Origin: Hetaerina americana
Taxonomy: Eukaryota > Arthropoda > Insecta > Odonata > Calopterygidae
Direction: 5' to 3'
NCBI GenBank assembly: GCA_022747635.1
Contig: JAKTNV010000009.1
Coordinates: 66,060,177 to 66,124,176, forward strand
DNA: 64,000 nt
Made by a program: the position numbers and the translations under genes
Shown here: piece by piece, positions 22,861-36,430 of the stretch
Layout: the number at the start of each line of letters is the position of its first letter
How positions within the stretch are numbered: the stretch's first letter is position 1
The notes under the pieces: model-generated
Told to the model about the DNA's origin: nothing
The model's input: only the letters and a program-made list of their open reading frames with translations
Database searches by the model: none

Positions 22861-25348
22861 TCCATTCCTACCCAATTCTCGCGTACCCTCCAACCCCCTC
22901 ACCCCTTAACGCCATCCCCTTCCTCTCCCTGATCCCTTTCATACCTCTTAAATAAGTGTAAAGATTGTGGAGGATAGATTCCGTAGTGGGATTATATTTC
23001 CTTTCTCTAGCACTGCGCCGTGATGCGGAGAGACACGGATTCCTGACTTTCTCCTCCCCTGGAAAATTCACCATATAACAATATTTTCTCATCATATCCA
23101 ACGAAGGGTTTAAAAAGAAAGGAAAGGTTGTGGGTGAAGCATGTAAAGGTTACTAGGTGGGAAATATTCAAGGGGAGCGGGAGACATGTCTTGAAGGATT
23201 ATCTTACTTCCAGGTCCTGAGGTGAAAAATTTATAGTTGTATGATTAGACGATTCAGTTACAATTATGCTCTTATGCCTTTTTTTGGACAAATTCATTTA
23301 AAATGCGAGGAAATCCGACAAAGTAATTAAAGCGGAGTCACCCGCGCAGAAATGCGAGAAAACTCGTCAGAATAGCCCGTTCCTCCGTTTACTCCTAGAC
23401 TTTCGATGTGCAAGACGGCGTTCGCGCATGTTTCATCCCTTGGCGCTCTTGCTCCTTGAATAATCTCTCTGCTATGCATTTTGTTCCCTGTGGTATGCAG
23501 ACTCATTAACTTTATGGCTTTATTTGGAAGTAACATTTGTGTTGGTTCGTCAATTGGTCATATGTGAAATTATAGACTTAAAAAAATTAGATAAATGCAA
23601 ACTTTCTCTCCATTTTTTGAAGAATTTGATTTTTGAACATTTTTTGGATCTGAAGCAATCTATTATTGTAGTGACTTGCATGAAATGATGAAGATCCATT
23701 GGGGACCCGACAATGAAGGTGAACGAGAGTATTACATCATGTATCGGGCACGTAGTCTTTTTTTATTATGCTTGAAACCCGTCGAAATAAGTCACCGTAG
23801 CCAGCCCAAAGCTGGAATAATTACTCACTGAAAAGATCTTGGCTCGCGCGAAGGACCGCGGGTTCTACTTCTAAGAATTTGTCATTCATGAGAGTTATGA
23901 AGCGTGAAGTCTGTCGTCTTGCGGGGCGATGCCACCTCATTCGAACCGCCACGAGAGGATTATTAAGGGCGGGATTATTATCTGAAGGCAAGATCCGATG
24001 CTCGCATTATGCTTTTCATTCGATCTGTACTTCCTCCGGGTCGTCGTATACCAGTGGAACGACACTCGTTATCTTCGACTCCGAGCGTTTCGGAAAGGTG
24101 AAGCGTGGGAAAAAAATAAATCCGCGATCGAGATAGCTGAATGTCGCCTCCGCCGTTTTCATTGAGCGGCTGCCGTCAACGGGACGGGTGTTTGATTTTT
24201 CTGATTTCGTCTTCAGTTGTTTTTCAACGGAATTATCTCCTCGTTCAGGTGTCACACAAGTGGGGAGGGGGGGGGGAAGGATCATTTTTTCCCCTTTCGG
24301 GCCAAATTTTAATTGTCTTCACGCTTCGAACGACGGAATAAATTTGCTGATTTCTCACTTAAGGCGTGATTTGGAATGGAATTATTCAAATCAGCGAGCG
24401 TCTGGAGTGTTGTTTTTCGCGTTTCTCTCTGTTGTTTTTTTTAATCGCCGTCTGGATTGGAATGTTTGAATTGGGAGAAAATGATATTATCATGGGGGGA
24501 AGTACGAGGTAATGATGGATAAAAAAAAGACCACCAACGTGTAATGACCCAGAAGTTTTAGAATTTTACTTTATTTGCCGTGGAATACCATGAAATATAG
24601 TGCCAATCATTGGTGTAATTGTATGTATATTCCACGAATTATTGACAGCCAAACATTTGCAATTATCTGAAATAGTCTTGTGATAGTTGTGGAACACCGG
24701 CGTTACATTAAAATAAATGTATCATACTATTTGTTGACTCCAATATACGAGCATATTTTCCAATGAAATTGACTCAACGTAAATTACCTGATTAGACCAG
24801 TAATACAATTGCAAATTCGAAAAAATAATATTTCCAAACACTTCGAGGAACATTATTTTTTTGGTGAAAGGTAATATTTGCAATATATTTCTATTACCTA
24901 AGTTAAATCGATGACATATTTTCTTGGAAACCTCTCTCCAGATCTTTTAGTCTCTTGATTTTTGACGCTCAGCTAAAAATTAGCAATGCCATTATTTTTT
25001 CATAATAGTCCAAGGAATGAATAATTTATTTACCTTCAGGTTAACAAAAAATATATACTGTCATTAATAGTAAATTTAGCCGGATTACATTGCAATATTA
25101 TTATGATTTTAATGCCATAATTACCAGTATCGGGTTTTACTGTTTTAACTTCAAGAGAGATGGGAAGTATTTAAGCTTCGATTGATTTAATCTGCTGACA
25201 ACTGCATACATTTTTTCATATGCGCCAAAAAATCACACGCACAAATTGAAGAGTTTCAAATGTCTTCGCAGTACTTAATCTCTTCGCTTTCCACGCGCCA
25301 CTTTTGAGGACATATCTGTGGAATTTAAAAAAGAGGGGGTTAAGGTGG

Positions 25349-25377
25349 CACACACGCACACACACACACACACACAC
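25349..25377 (+). repeat. (CA)n microsatellite
   Basis: About 14 CA units with a single CG interruption. It accounts for the Cys/Val-rich ORFs read through it on the minus strand. Confidence 0.95.
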
Positions 25378-25630
25378 GTATATGAATGTGGCGCACAAGA
25401 ACGCGGCCGGCGGAAAATTCTTAAGGGTGGCTTTTGTCTGCTCCTCTGACTCAGAAAAAAAATGAAAGTTTGTCTTTGACCGTTCTCTCTCGGCATCTTG
25501 AAGAGGGTTTGACAGTTGGCTAACAAATCGCGTGAAAATCCGTATTCGGAATTTGAAGAATGTCCATTTTCGTCCCTTTTGCGGGGGAAGGGAGTACATG
25601 TTAGAGGGAGGGCGTCGTCACGAGACTGCA

Positions 25631-25644
25631 AAGTCACGTGACTT
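25631..25644. promoter_or_regulatory. 14-bp palindromic E-box (CLEAR-type)
   Basis: AAGTCACGTGACTT is a perfect palindrome containing GTCACGTGAC, the consensus bound by MITF/TFEB-type bHLH-zip factors. It lies in the inferred upstream intron. Occupancy is unknown, and a 10-bp match by chance in 64 kb is unlikely but possible. Confidence 0.35.
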
Positions 25645-26999
25645 GGCATTTTGTATTTTATTACCACCACTAAGGAAAGATCTTCTCGTTCGGTAAGTTG
25701 ATCTTTGAATTAGGTGCTCCAATTGCGGTGCTTCATGAGCATAAAATACGAACATACTTCCTGACTTGAATTAGAATTGACGATTCATTTGCACAATTAT
25801 TTCTTTAAAAATTTATGTTCGAATTGTAATTCTTGACGACAATTTTTCCAACGTCCATTTGAACCCTTCCCCCCCCAAGCGTCACTTATGTTCAGAATAA
25901 TCATATCTACTCTAACATTCGGTGTTTCGCAGTACTATATGTATCACAAAACCCAAATCCTATCTTCGAAAGTCCTGAACGCGGATATAATATTTCTCGT
26001 GGGTGAATGCACTTCAATGACCAGTTTTCTGGTAAAATATTTAATGAAATTTAATGTTAATTCTTTATTACTGTCCTTTCCCTAATATTAGGAAACTTAT
26101 TTTTTTTTAACTTTCGTAAATAAATCTAGAGCAAAGTTCTATATGTTGCAATAGATCTACCCCGCTAGTTGATTGACGAATCGAGCTCATTGATTTCGTC
26201 TCAAACTGTGTCGGCTTGCACACAATGATGAATGGCCTAATGCCTGGATAGGTAACATCCACTAAATCATATATATTTTTATTTTGGCAGTTTTAAACAC
26301 TTCTAAAAGTACCGTAGAGTTCATAATTATTTTAAATACGTTATAAAAATTTAATAAATAATTATTAATAAAATACATGAGAATATTAATTTTTCCCAAG
26401 CAGTTCAGAGCTTTCTCTTCACTGATAGTTAACAATAGACGAATTTTTCTGAAATTTATTTATGTTAATCGCTATTTTTAATTTTGTGTGAACAATGAAA
26501 CACTATTTAGGCTTACCGAGCAATGAGGGATAAATATTTTTGGTGGTAAACCATTCATTTATGTAAACCCTAAACAGCTCTTTATTTATGTCATCGTACA
26601 ATTTACAAAGAGCTGACACGATGTGGGTGGTGGGGATGTTTCAAGTTATATTAACTAGGCTTTTGAGTCTTCGGCGTCTAGGCATATTGATCAAATTGAT
26701 AAGCTAATATTTTTATCGAACAATACCTACGAGTTTTAGGACTCATATTTATTAACCCTAATAAATATTCATTTATTTCTGGAAAAAATTGAAATGCTAG
26801 AATTGCATTGATGTGTAATTGATAATTTCTTATCTCCAACAAAAAGACTCCGCAAAATAGTTCCCAGAATTGGTGAATCTGATCATCCTCTGACAACCTT
26901 CACTTAACATTTTTTAAGTATCAAGGATCGTAGTTTTTAAAAGCGTCTTTCGGTACACTCACACCACTAGAAGGAGGTGGTTTGTACATCCTCCGAGAT

Positions 27000-28450
27000 C
27001 TTTTCTTCAAGATTCCCCGGATGGGAAAGATCTCCAAATGCGATTACGTTAATCCTACGGAACTCCGAGCACCAAGTTTACCTTCACGCCCCGACTGATT
27101 TCCTCCTCACGGTCCCCTTCCCCCAAACAACCCCGTCAAAAATCTCCCCGCTCGTCCTTTTCAATAATCGCGCAAGTCCTTTCGCTCTTTTTTTTTTAAA
27201 AGGACTCTCTCTCCCCCCCCCCACCCGGTCTCACTTCAATGCACAGACTAACTACACACATAACAGAGTATTCGACGCCCGCAAAACCTTCTTAACCTTC
27301 CATCACACCTCCGTCTCGTCCACGAGTAGCTGAAGGCGAGAGAAAAAAAAGACCAACCAATGACCCTTCGACCTTAATAGGATTGTCCCGCCGCAAGGTT
27401 CTCGTCAGGTCTTTAGTGCCGACGGGGATTTATGAGGGCCCCGCGCACAATCCCGGGTGGTGGTTGGGAGTCTGTTTAAAAGACCGTTCTCCTCCCCGGC
27501 AAACATCATCGCCATCGTCATCATCTTCCCAGCGGAATCATCCCGTGGTTTGGGCCACAAATCCCCTCCGACCCCCGAAAGGATGCAGTTGAAACGATGT
27601 TAAGCGGCAAAGGGAGGAAACGGGGAGGGCGGACAACTTGATACGTCGCCCCGGGGAACTGTAAGGGCAGACTATGGGGGAGGGAGGATTTTCCCGGGAA
27701 AAGGGAAGTCTTTTAACACCCCATTATGCCACTCGAATGTCCCTCCACCCCTAAAAGGCTACAAATAACTATTCCGGATCGTCGCCGTCGGCACCCTCTC
27801 CGTTGAAAAACCGAACGGCGGCCCCCTTCCCCCACCCCCCATCTTCTTCGCCCCGTGCTGTGCGTGCCCACGGGGGGTGCATGGATTCCGAACCCCCTTG
27901 CTCCCCTTTGCCCTTTCATCCGTCTCCCTTCCGGAACCGACAATCACAGGGTTCAACGCTTTTAATCGTTCGGCAGACAAGACTTCCTCCCTTCCTCCCC
28001 TCCGAGCCTCAACCCTCCACGGGTCACCCGTTCTCCGTATCAAGCGGAGGTGGAGATGGTGGTGGGGGTAGGAGGGTTCGCCCTGGGGCCATCATGCGTG
28101 AAGCCGGTCTCGACCAACGGGGGTGCGTTTTGTTAAGGAGGTTGGTACGTTCGGGAGCTTTCCATGTGTCACGGGGGCAGAGGGGTTGAGGGGACTCCGC
28201 CGGAACACGCGGTGCGGTTTCCGCCGCAAGTTATGCCGGCCGATTTGCGCATTACCTTAATGGCCAACTCAAACCACGAGTGGTGCTGGCCATTGTGCTC
28301 CCTCAACCATCGAGACTTGTTGCCAGCGACTGTTTGTACGCACTCATTTCGGCCACAAGTCGTCATTCCGCCTCCCTTTACTTTTGCTCATTATTTCTTG
28401 CCGGTTTTAAAAGACCCACGCCCAACTCGCTCGCGAAGAAGGGAAAAATT
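27000..28450. other. CpG-rich intronic patch
   Basis: GC-rich block with C runs at about 27211-27222 and dense CpG at 27560-28330. It includes part of a 178-codon plus-strand ORF (28164-28700) that continues into AT-rich DNA. No recognised domain, so not called as a gene. Confidence 0.5.
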
Positions 28451-31246
28451 TTCCCAGTTTGTTTCTTTCGATGAAACGAATTTTTTTAATAAAATCAAAT
28501 TAAAGAAGGAAAACACTGAAAGTCAAAATCAAAGTTCCATGTCGTACTTGTGGTCAGAATTTGCAAGTGACGATTCAAACCTTAAAGTGCACGATAAATG
28601 CAGCAGAAATTATTATGACCATCGCACACCATCAGGGCAGTTATTTATTCAACAGATGGCCAATAGTTCTGTTTGCGAAACCATCCGAGACGGAACGTAA
28701 CACGTAAAGAGTAACATGGCTACATGTCTCTTAGAAGACAATAAATTTAATTTAATAATACATACATTAAGCATTGGAGACGGTGTGGTACTATGAGCCT
28801 CCTGACTAAGCTTCAAAATCCATTAGCCAAATGATAAGAAATTTATTTTTACACAAAATTCTAGCGTTATAATTTTACCACCCATCAGATTGTCCAGATA
28901 AGATCGACCGTAACACTCAGTGTTTCATGCTACAGAGTTTTCTGGGGGATGATACATCGAATACTAATTCAGAAACAGTTTAAAAAGAACATATTTCTCC
29001 TCAAGCTGTTTCTACATGCATGAACAACCGCGGAGCGTATAGGATCCGCAGGCGTTAAAATTCATAGAATTACATGTGCTACATTTTCAGTCTCATTTCA
29101 AAAGTGTAAGATATGAGCAAAATATCAAATTCTATGTTGTAGGGAAAGGTCAATGATGGCAATAAAGTCTCTTATTTCGAAAAACGAGCAACTAATTCCG
29201 TACGATGAACAGCCCGCGCGTCACAAAGGAGAGACCATTTCTGTAACGGCGACGCTCGCTTTGAGAGGAAAAATAAAAACTTCCAAGCACGAGGGAACGG
29301 CGGAGTGATGCGTCGATGAAGAGTATGTCTGGTAATATTAACGAGTCGAAGTGCGCGTTTAGAAATGTATGCCTATGTGTATCACCGAAAATAGACGCTC
29401 ACTTTGCGCAAGTAACTCGGTCGTAACCCTGGTATTTGAACCAAAAGGTAAGTCTCCCTACGATGACAATTTTTCGTTCGCTTTCCTCGGACTTCTTTCC
29501 CATGATTTTTTTTATTTCTGCACCACGCCGTTTTCCTAATGCCATCTGCGTTTGTTTAAAGTTGATCCTGCGTCTGCTCCCCAAGGACCCTTGAAAAAGT
29601 TTCGCCAGCGATCTCGCATTGAAAACGGTTCTGGGAGGATAAACAAAACGCCTCTTCATGCATGTAGCCTTCGTGGAATCCCTCGAGTGCACAATGGGAA
29701 CGGATTTATTATTCATTTGGAATTGCACGAGTACTGAAAAACGATTTCTCCAACTACCCACACCATCCCTTATCCCCACTCTTTATTTGACGAAGCTGAA
29801 ATAAAAAATGGAAAACAAGAACAAATATCGCGTGCCTACGGTTTTCTAGCTAATCATGGCAAGAGAAACACTTGATTCTTGGTACATAAGGGTGTTGAAA
29901 GGTACTCACTCCATAAAAACCTATCCCGAACGTTTCGGTAAGTTTGAAGTGGCATCGCATCCTGTTCACGCACCCATACCATTGCCGGAAAATAAAAACG
30001 GATTAGACTTATTCAGGGGAAATACGTCGTTTTCGCTAACTTGGTACAATTTTGCAATTTGAGGGACCCGCCACGATACGGCCACATCGTTATGAAGCTT
30101 CTGTTTTTCTCGTTTTGAATTTTTGCTTCTTTTTTGTGAATTTTCATTCCTAATTATGCTCTGATACGCGGTTATATCTTCCTTCCCAGCTGATTCAGAA
30201 GGGGAAGGGAGAATTTCTTGAATGGTCGCAAAATTAAAAAAAAAATATATATATATGTTTACAAGCTTGTATGCTGAAAATAAATAAGTTGAATATATTC
30301 TTTGGTTCCCATAAAATCACGCTGATTGAGCTGTTAAGACTACGGGCGACATACAGTCAAATCCGAAAAGGGGCTTTGTTTATTCACCTGGATGAGAGTG
30401 AATTTTTTGGGAGATGCGGGCCTAATCTTCCCGTGATGTCACACATAATGAAGCCTTGCGGTGGTTTTGGTCGCGTGTGGTGGATCGCAAGCGGACGGGG
30501 TTTAATGCGGCATTGGTGGAAGAAGGGCCGAACGGAAAAGTTTAAAAAAAGGGCGACGTTATGAAAACATCTGAAAGCCTCGCCTCCAAAACGAGGTGAG
30601 GGGAGAGAGTGTGTCGTCACCTGCCTGCTCGTATCCCTCACTGGAACGTGAGATGGACCGCTTTGGAGAAAATTGGCTCCAGTCACTGAGCCACCACTTT
30701 CGGTATACAAAAACGTGAGCATAGCTAATTCGCACAGATGGAACATGCGTGTCCATGCTTGCCTTCATGCATGGCAGTGCCATTTTGAAATAAAGAAACT
30801 GAGCGAGGAAAATCGAGGGTCACGAAAGGATTCATTTGTCATTATTATTTTCGTCGTTTCATATTTCATTCACTCCCTCCACAAAATAGCAAATGGAGGA
30901 GGAACTCGGGTAGGGAGGGAGAGTCTTCTTTGCGAAATTTTGGGTAGGGCACACACGTTGGATGGGGTGGTCGGGGGAGCACGCTCCTCTTTGCAAACGT
31001 ATGTGAAGAGAAAAGTAGGAAGGCGGGGAAGAAGACAAGAGACGCACGGCACGTGAGTCGGGAAACTGACGGTGAAAAGGTCGCAGATTCCAACAGTAGG
31101 AGGGTGTACGCACAAAAAAGTAAGGGGGAGAAAGAGAGGAGATGTGAAAAAAGAACAGTGAGGGTACGCCACGGCATTGAAGCATTAGGAAATATAAATG
31201 AACCGTGTCGTTTTTTTTAGTCAGCTACCCCTCTGCTAGGCTTCTC
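28451..31246. other. intronic sequence of mixed composition, no gene seen
   Basis: Overlapping ORFs at 29399-29779 and 30384-31185 lack family resemblance. Nothing else recognised. Confidence 0.5.
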
Positions 31247-31863
31247 TCGAGGGAGACACCGAAAGACTGGGCGAAAAGGAGAGAAAGAGGGAAAAAAAGA
31301 GAGAGAAAGTTGGAGAGGAGTGAAAGAATGAGAGAGAAAGTGAGGAGAAGAACCGAGAAAAAGGAAGTGAGAAAAACGGAGAGAAAGAGTTAAAGAAAGA
31401 GAAGGAAAGTGGGAGAGAAATAAGAAGAGATGGAGGGCGAGAAGGATGGAGGGAAAGAGTGGAAGTAAGAGAGACGAGGGGAAAAAGGAAAGAGAGAAAT
31501 ATGGAGAGAAGAAGTGAAAAAAGAGAAAGAGAGAAAGGAAGAGAAATAGTGAGAGAAAGAGAGCGATAAAGAGGGAGAGAAATAGTGAGAGGAAGACAAA
31601 CAGTGTTAGAAGGGAGAGAAACATGGTGGGAAAGAATTGAAAAGAAGATGAAGAGGGAATGGCTTAGCAGAATAAGAGAGCAGAGAAAAACCGGAGGATA
31701 AAGACAACTAGAGAGGGAAACGATAGAGAATCAGTAATGAGTGAGAACAAAAGAGGTGAGAAATAGAAAGGGAAAAAAGAGAAATATGAAAGTAAAGCAA
31801 AAGGGAAAGATAACTAGAATGAGAAAGGGAAAGAGAGAGAGAGAGAGAGGGAGGGGGGGAAAT
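31247..31863 (+). repeat. GA-rich polypurine tract, ~0.6 kb
   Basis: The plus strand is almost entirely G and A with AGAGAAAG-type irregular repeats, ending in a pure (GA)n/GGAGG run at about 31825-31860. Minus-strand ORFs across it are Ser/Leu/Phe repeats and are artefacts. The tract could form triplex DNA. Confidence 0.9.
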
Positions 31864-34800
31864 GACGCGTGCAACTCGTGCTCGTGGTCTCGGAGGGAGT
31901 GCCAAGGTTTTTTTGACGCGCTGAAACGTTTCCGATTGTCGGGAGGCGTGAATTTCGCCAGCATAATGCCGCGAGATTGGCCTAAACATCCTTTACCTCG
32001 CCTGCACTCACGTGGGGAGAGAGTCGGCGGTGAGGGAAGGGAAAAAAAAAGAATATATATCGCCCTCATATACTTTTTGGTTAAAAAAAAATTGCATAGA
32101 GAGGGAAGGGGGATTCATCAACTCGGGCTGAACTTTTAATCCTGGGCGGAGGAGAGAATGGGACGCCTCAACCCTCCGAAGCACTCGGGGTACGGCGCAT
32201 TATCTCGCTCGTAATTATGTACGAATGCAAGATTAAAAAAAAAGACGACTAACAGGGAGGGAGCTTTACGTTTTTTTTTATATTTTCGTTGAAGCCTGGT
32301 TTATTTACTTCCTCACCATTTTCACTCCTAACGTTAACCCACCAAGAGATCTCTTTCCATCCCTGTATAAAAATCTCCACCGTTCGCCCTTTTACGGCTG
32401 AACTTTTTTTCCGCTTTTCTTTTTTGTCTGCGCGATTAACCCCCTCCTCTTCTTTTGGACGTTTTCAAAAGCCGTCAGCGTACTGGATCTCGTCCAAAAG
32501 GGATTTTTGGTTGGCGAGGAGGACTCCCGTGTCGCGAGGACAGAGGGAAATGGATGGAGTCAAAGGAACTTTGTTTCCACACCCGAATGCACCGGGCTCA
32601 GCGCTGGTCGTGCACGTTTCGTGTCTTCTTTCAGCTTTCGAGTCGATGAAAATGGATCCATTCAGCCTGCATGCGTATAATTGCAAGCTTTTCTCGAGGC
32701 TAATATACATAAATGTAGGCGCTTGAATTTAATATACTTACATATTCACGAGCGTTGCATTCATGGCTTTGATTAATGGTCCAATGGGTCGCTAAAATGC
32801 AATAATTGGCCCAGGAAACCCTCCATTTGGTGCAATACCTCCTTGCGCAATGGATCGGTTATTAGCATCTGAATTTAAAGGCATTGAACGTGTATTAGTT
32901 CAATGAGAAATGAACAAAAACTCGCCTGACAGTTTTTATAAACGTCGAAAGAAAGCTTTTAAATTTCCTTAATTCTGTATTTTCACCTAGGGAATAAATG
33001 AAGCAACTGATGTAATTATAATTGTTTGAGACGTAAATTAAAAGGTGAGTTCTCAGGGATGAATCTCTTTTTTTAACACATAAAACACCGTGATACTTTT
33101 TTTTTACGTACTTGTAGTCTCAATGCAAATGAAGATAATATAGCAATACGTTAGAAGCAAAATTTTTATAAAATTGAGTAATTATTTTAAATATTTGTCT
33201 GAAAATTTGGCAGATCCTATGATTTGAATTTTTGAAATTAATCTGAATAGATTGACATTATTTGAATCGTTTGTCAAACAGAAGGTTTATGGCATAATGA
33301 TTACGATATAATAGACAAATGAATGTTGAGAAATTTCATATCTGTGGCACTCTTATAATGGAAAACACTTAATATTTTACGGGGAAATTTAATCTTTGGT
33401 TTGTGATTTACCGTTAGGCCTAGGATAATTAAATTTTGGATGCCACCACAAAAGCGGAAGGATTATAAAAACAAGCCTCACCGATAGCTTTCATCTCTGT
33501 GACGGAGATTAATGCTATTAAGTCAGCCCTCCATACATCATTGCGCTTGGTTTATAGCGGACGCGGCGCAAACCCATGAACCTTACTGCTTGCAACAAGT
33601 TTAAGTTACTACATAGACCTAATAAGGATTAATTTGTGATATTTCTACATAATCTTCTGTATCTATTAATTTATTCGGAGGTCAGATTAAGAAAATGCAG
33701 TTTTTTCGCTTTGACTGAACCATTCACAAATTGAAGCAATTATTTAGAACGTTTTTACTGCCCCTACTTTAATAGATTTTTTGTCGTTTAACATTTATGC
33801 CATATTATTAGAAGTTATTTTTAGTATTACCTGGTACAAACAAACATATTTGTGGCATCACAAACCGTGGATCCAGCAACAGATCACGATCATGACATGA
33901 CAAATTACGAGAAAAACTCATATTCCAATTAGGTCTTAAAATAGATCTGTCTACATGTCTCAAATATCACCAATTTCAACGCAAAAAAAAAACATTTTAG
34001 GCATATCATAGACATTAATTTTAATTTTAAAGATTCAATGAACCACTTTTAACATTCAATGAAAATAGAAATTAAGTCATAAACTCTTTCTGCCACCGAA
34101 TGAATCGATTTTGTCGAAGTCGAATTGTTGGCAATAAGGCTGGTGGAACAATATTTTGAGCAAACGCTGTGTCCATGAATAAGGAAATGAGGTAATGTCG
34201 TTCGTCATGACTGTTTCTTTTCCCCACTAAAAATTCCACCCTGCTGTATTTTCACCGTCACTGACAGACTAAGGAGCATAAACTCAACGTCAAAGCAGTG
34301 GATCGCATTGGAGTCCCGTTGAATGCCTTCGCTTCATCTCGCACAAGGTATATAAACTTTACACGTTCCCCCTTTGTACTTTTCTTCTTTCGTCTTCCCC
34401 TGCCCACATTCCCTTTCAGCACAAAACGTTCTGTGCTCACTTTTCGCTTTCTCTCTCTCTCTCCTTCCTTTTCACCCTCCTCCGCGAAAAATGCGACGTA
34501 ATTCTCTCGCGTAGCTATAAACCATGGGCAAGGGGAATGATGAATGCGCCACGCAAAGAAGGGGAGTGAGTTTCATTTTTTTTCTTTCTACTACCTCGTT
34601 TTATATTTCCGCATTTAATTTTCCCCCGGGAAGAAGGGTGGACAGAGAGAAAAAAAGTGTTTTAAAATACCCTTTCCCTTTCGCTCATTTCTCTTTGTCC
34701 AAGTCCCTCGTCCAAGAATCCTCTTCTGACCACGGCGCAATTTTCGTTTCCGTTTCCCTCATTTCGGGGTAAGAATTCCAATTTCTTCTGTGCACCAACC

Positions 34801-36430
34801 CATCTATACCCTACCGAAATCAGTTTCCACAACACTAGTCCCATTTACTGAGGCATCTTGCTTTTTCCCCGGAAGTCACTACTTATTTTGCACAATTATT
34901 AACTGTGCACTCCATTACGCCTTTACAGTGTTATGAGAACTCATGATACTCTAAATGTTTTTTGGGAAACATACGGCTATTTAATTGTACGTATAATTCA
35001 ATAATTTTGATTCTCGGAATGTGGTATCAATAGCAACGGCTTTTTTTATTACATTGCTTTGATTTGATACTTTCCAGTTAAGAGCATTAACATTTTTTTC
35101 TTTAATTCTTTATGGAAATGTTTTTTTATATTGTACATAAAAAAATTACGTACATTTCACTACATTTTCAGTGTGAGGTAGAGATTGTTTTCATTTGCAG
35201 TACAGGTATGATAAATCTATTACATGATTTTATTATACACAGTAATGTACATATGGCCACCTTAATAAAAATGTTAATGCCTTCTCAAACAAGTATTTTG
35301 GGAGTTGAACGATATCTTTCACAACAAACACTATGCATTCAACATAGTAGTATGAACACTATTATTTGAGTAACGATCATGAAATATTCCCAAATTTTAA
35401 GCGCTCTAAACATAGCTAATTTTACAACAGTAAAAAATATTTTTTTTAATTAGTACTTATATACTTTTACGAAAAGATGGTGTTTATTTATTTATTTCTA
35501 GAAAATCAGCCGTTATATGCATTAAATTGCCCGAAAAACATATGTTTTAAACTTTGAAAAAAATCCCAAATAAAATTTTGTTGTTTTGTTGTTGTTACAT
35601 ATTAATGTTTAATGAAAAATAAAAGCAGTGCAACGAAGCGCTGGGTAACTGACATGGTGACATCCGACAATCTGGGAGCACTAGGGCAATAAATTCATTA
35701 TTTAAAATCTCGGTGTAAAAATAAAACTTTGAGTTTATATTGTTTTAGTTAGGTTTAGGTTCATAACGGGCTATAATTGTGTATATAATTTTCCTGAAAA
35801 AGAAATCATGGTTGATCTTGCTATCAAGTCGATATTGACAGGATATAAAAATATTACAAATATTCTTTTTGAAAGTATTAATCCTTAATTCCATTATATT
35901 AATTCTCTTAAACTATGACGAATTACATTCAGATCAATTCCGTTTTTAAGGTAGTATGTATACTGTATTCCCACTCAACGACTACCGATTGGCATACCTT
36001 TAGTAGTGGAATCACTCCCTATGATACCCATAAATAATTAAAATATAATTCATTACTTGTTTCAGTATTTGACTAAATCAAATTTTGGATTGGTTCTATT
36101 TGTACAATTTATGTTCTTCCAATACTCCTCAGTAAAATCATTAATATATGATATTTCTCATTCAAATTACCTACTTTCAGATTTATTCAGATTATTTCTT
36201 TTCTGTTGGCAAGAAAATAACAGTGATTAAAACTTAATTTTCATGCCTCCCCATTTTGAATTAAAAGAACTCGGACTAGGTATGCGCTGAAAAAGGGTTA
36301 CACGTTTCCCTGGGTTAGCAATCGACTGAGGAGACCCTGTTTTAATTTTTATTCGACAGCAAAAAATTGGGTGGAGAATTGCGTGCAGGGTCCTGTGATC
36401 ATTTTACAAAGGATCTGATTCTAATGCGAA
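31864..36430. other. intronic sequence, no gene seen
   Basis: CpG-richer to about 32700, AT-rich after. The subsegment 32745-32930 is free of simple repeats and holds several homeodomain-core ATTA/TAAT strings; see findings. Confidence 0.5.

Larger units (their letters stand above)
22861..26999. other. AT-rich intronic sequence, no gene seen
   Basis: Contains the CpG-richer segment 23860-24140, a 10-G run at about 24266-24277, the (CA)n array at 25349 and the E-box palindrome at 25631. No coding homology. Confidence 0.5.

Noticed and set aside
31217..31624. 135-codon minus-strand ORF of Leu/Ser/Phe repeats
   Set aside because: Pure translation of the GA-rich polypurine tract.
33490..33530. 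Minus-strand ISVTEM string resembling the FSVTDIL motif of NK-2 protein N-termini
   Set aside because: The match is limited to SVT; the flanking residues do not continue the motif and the frame closes at once.
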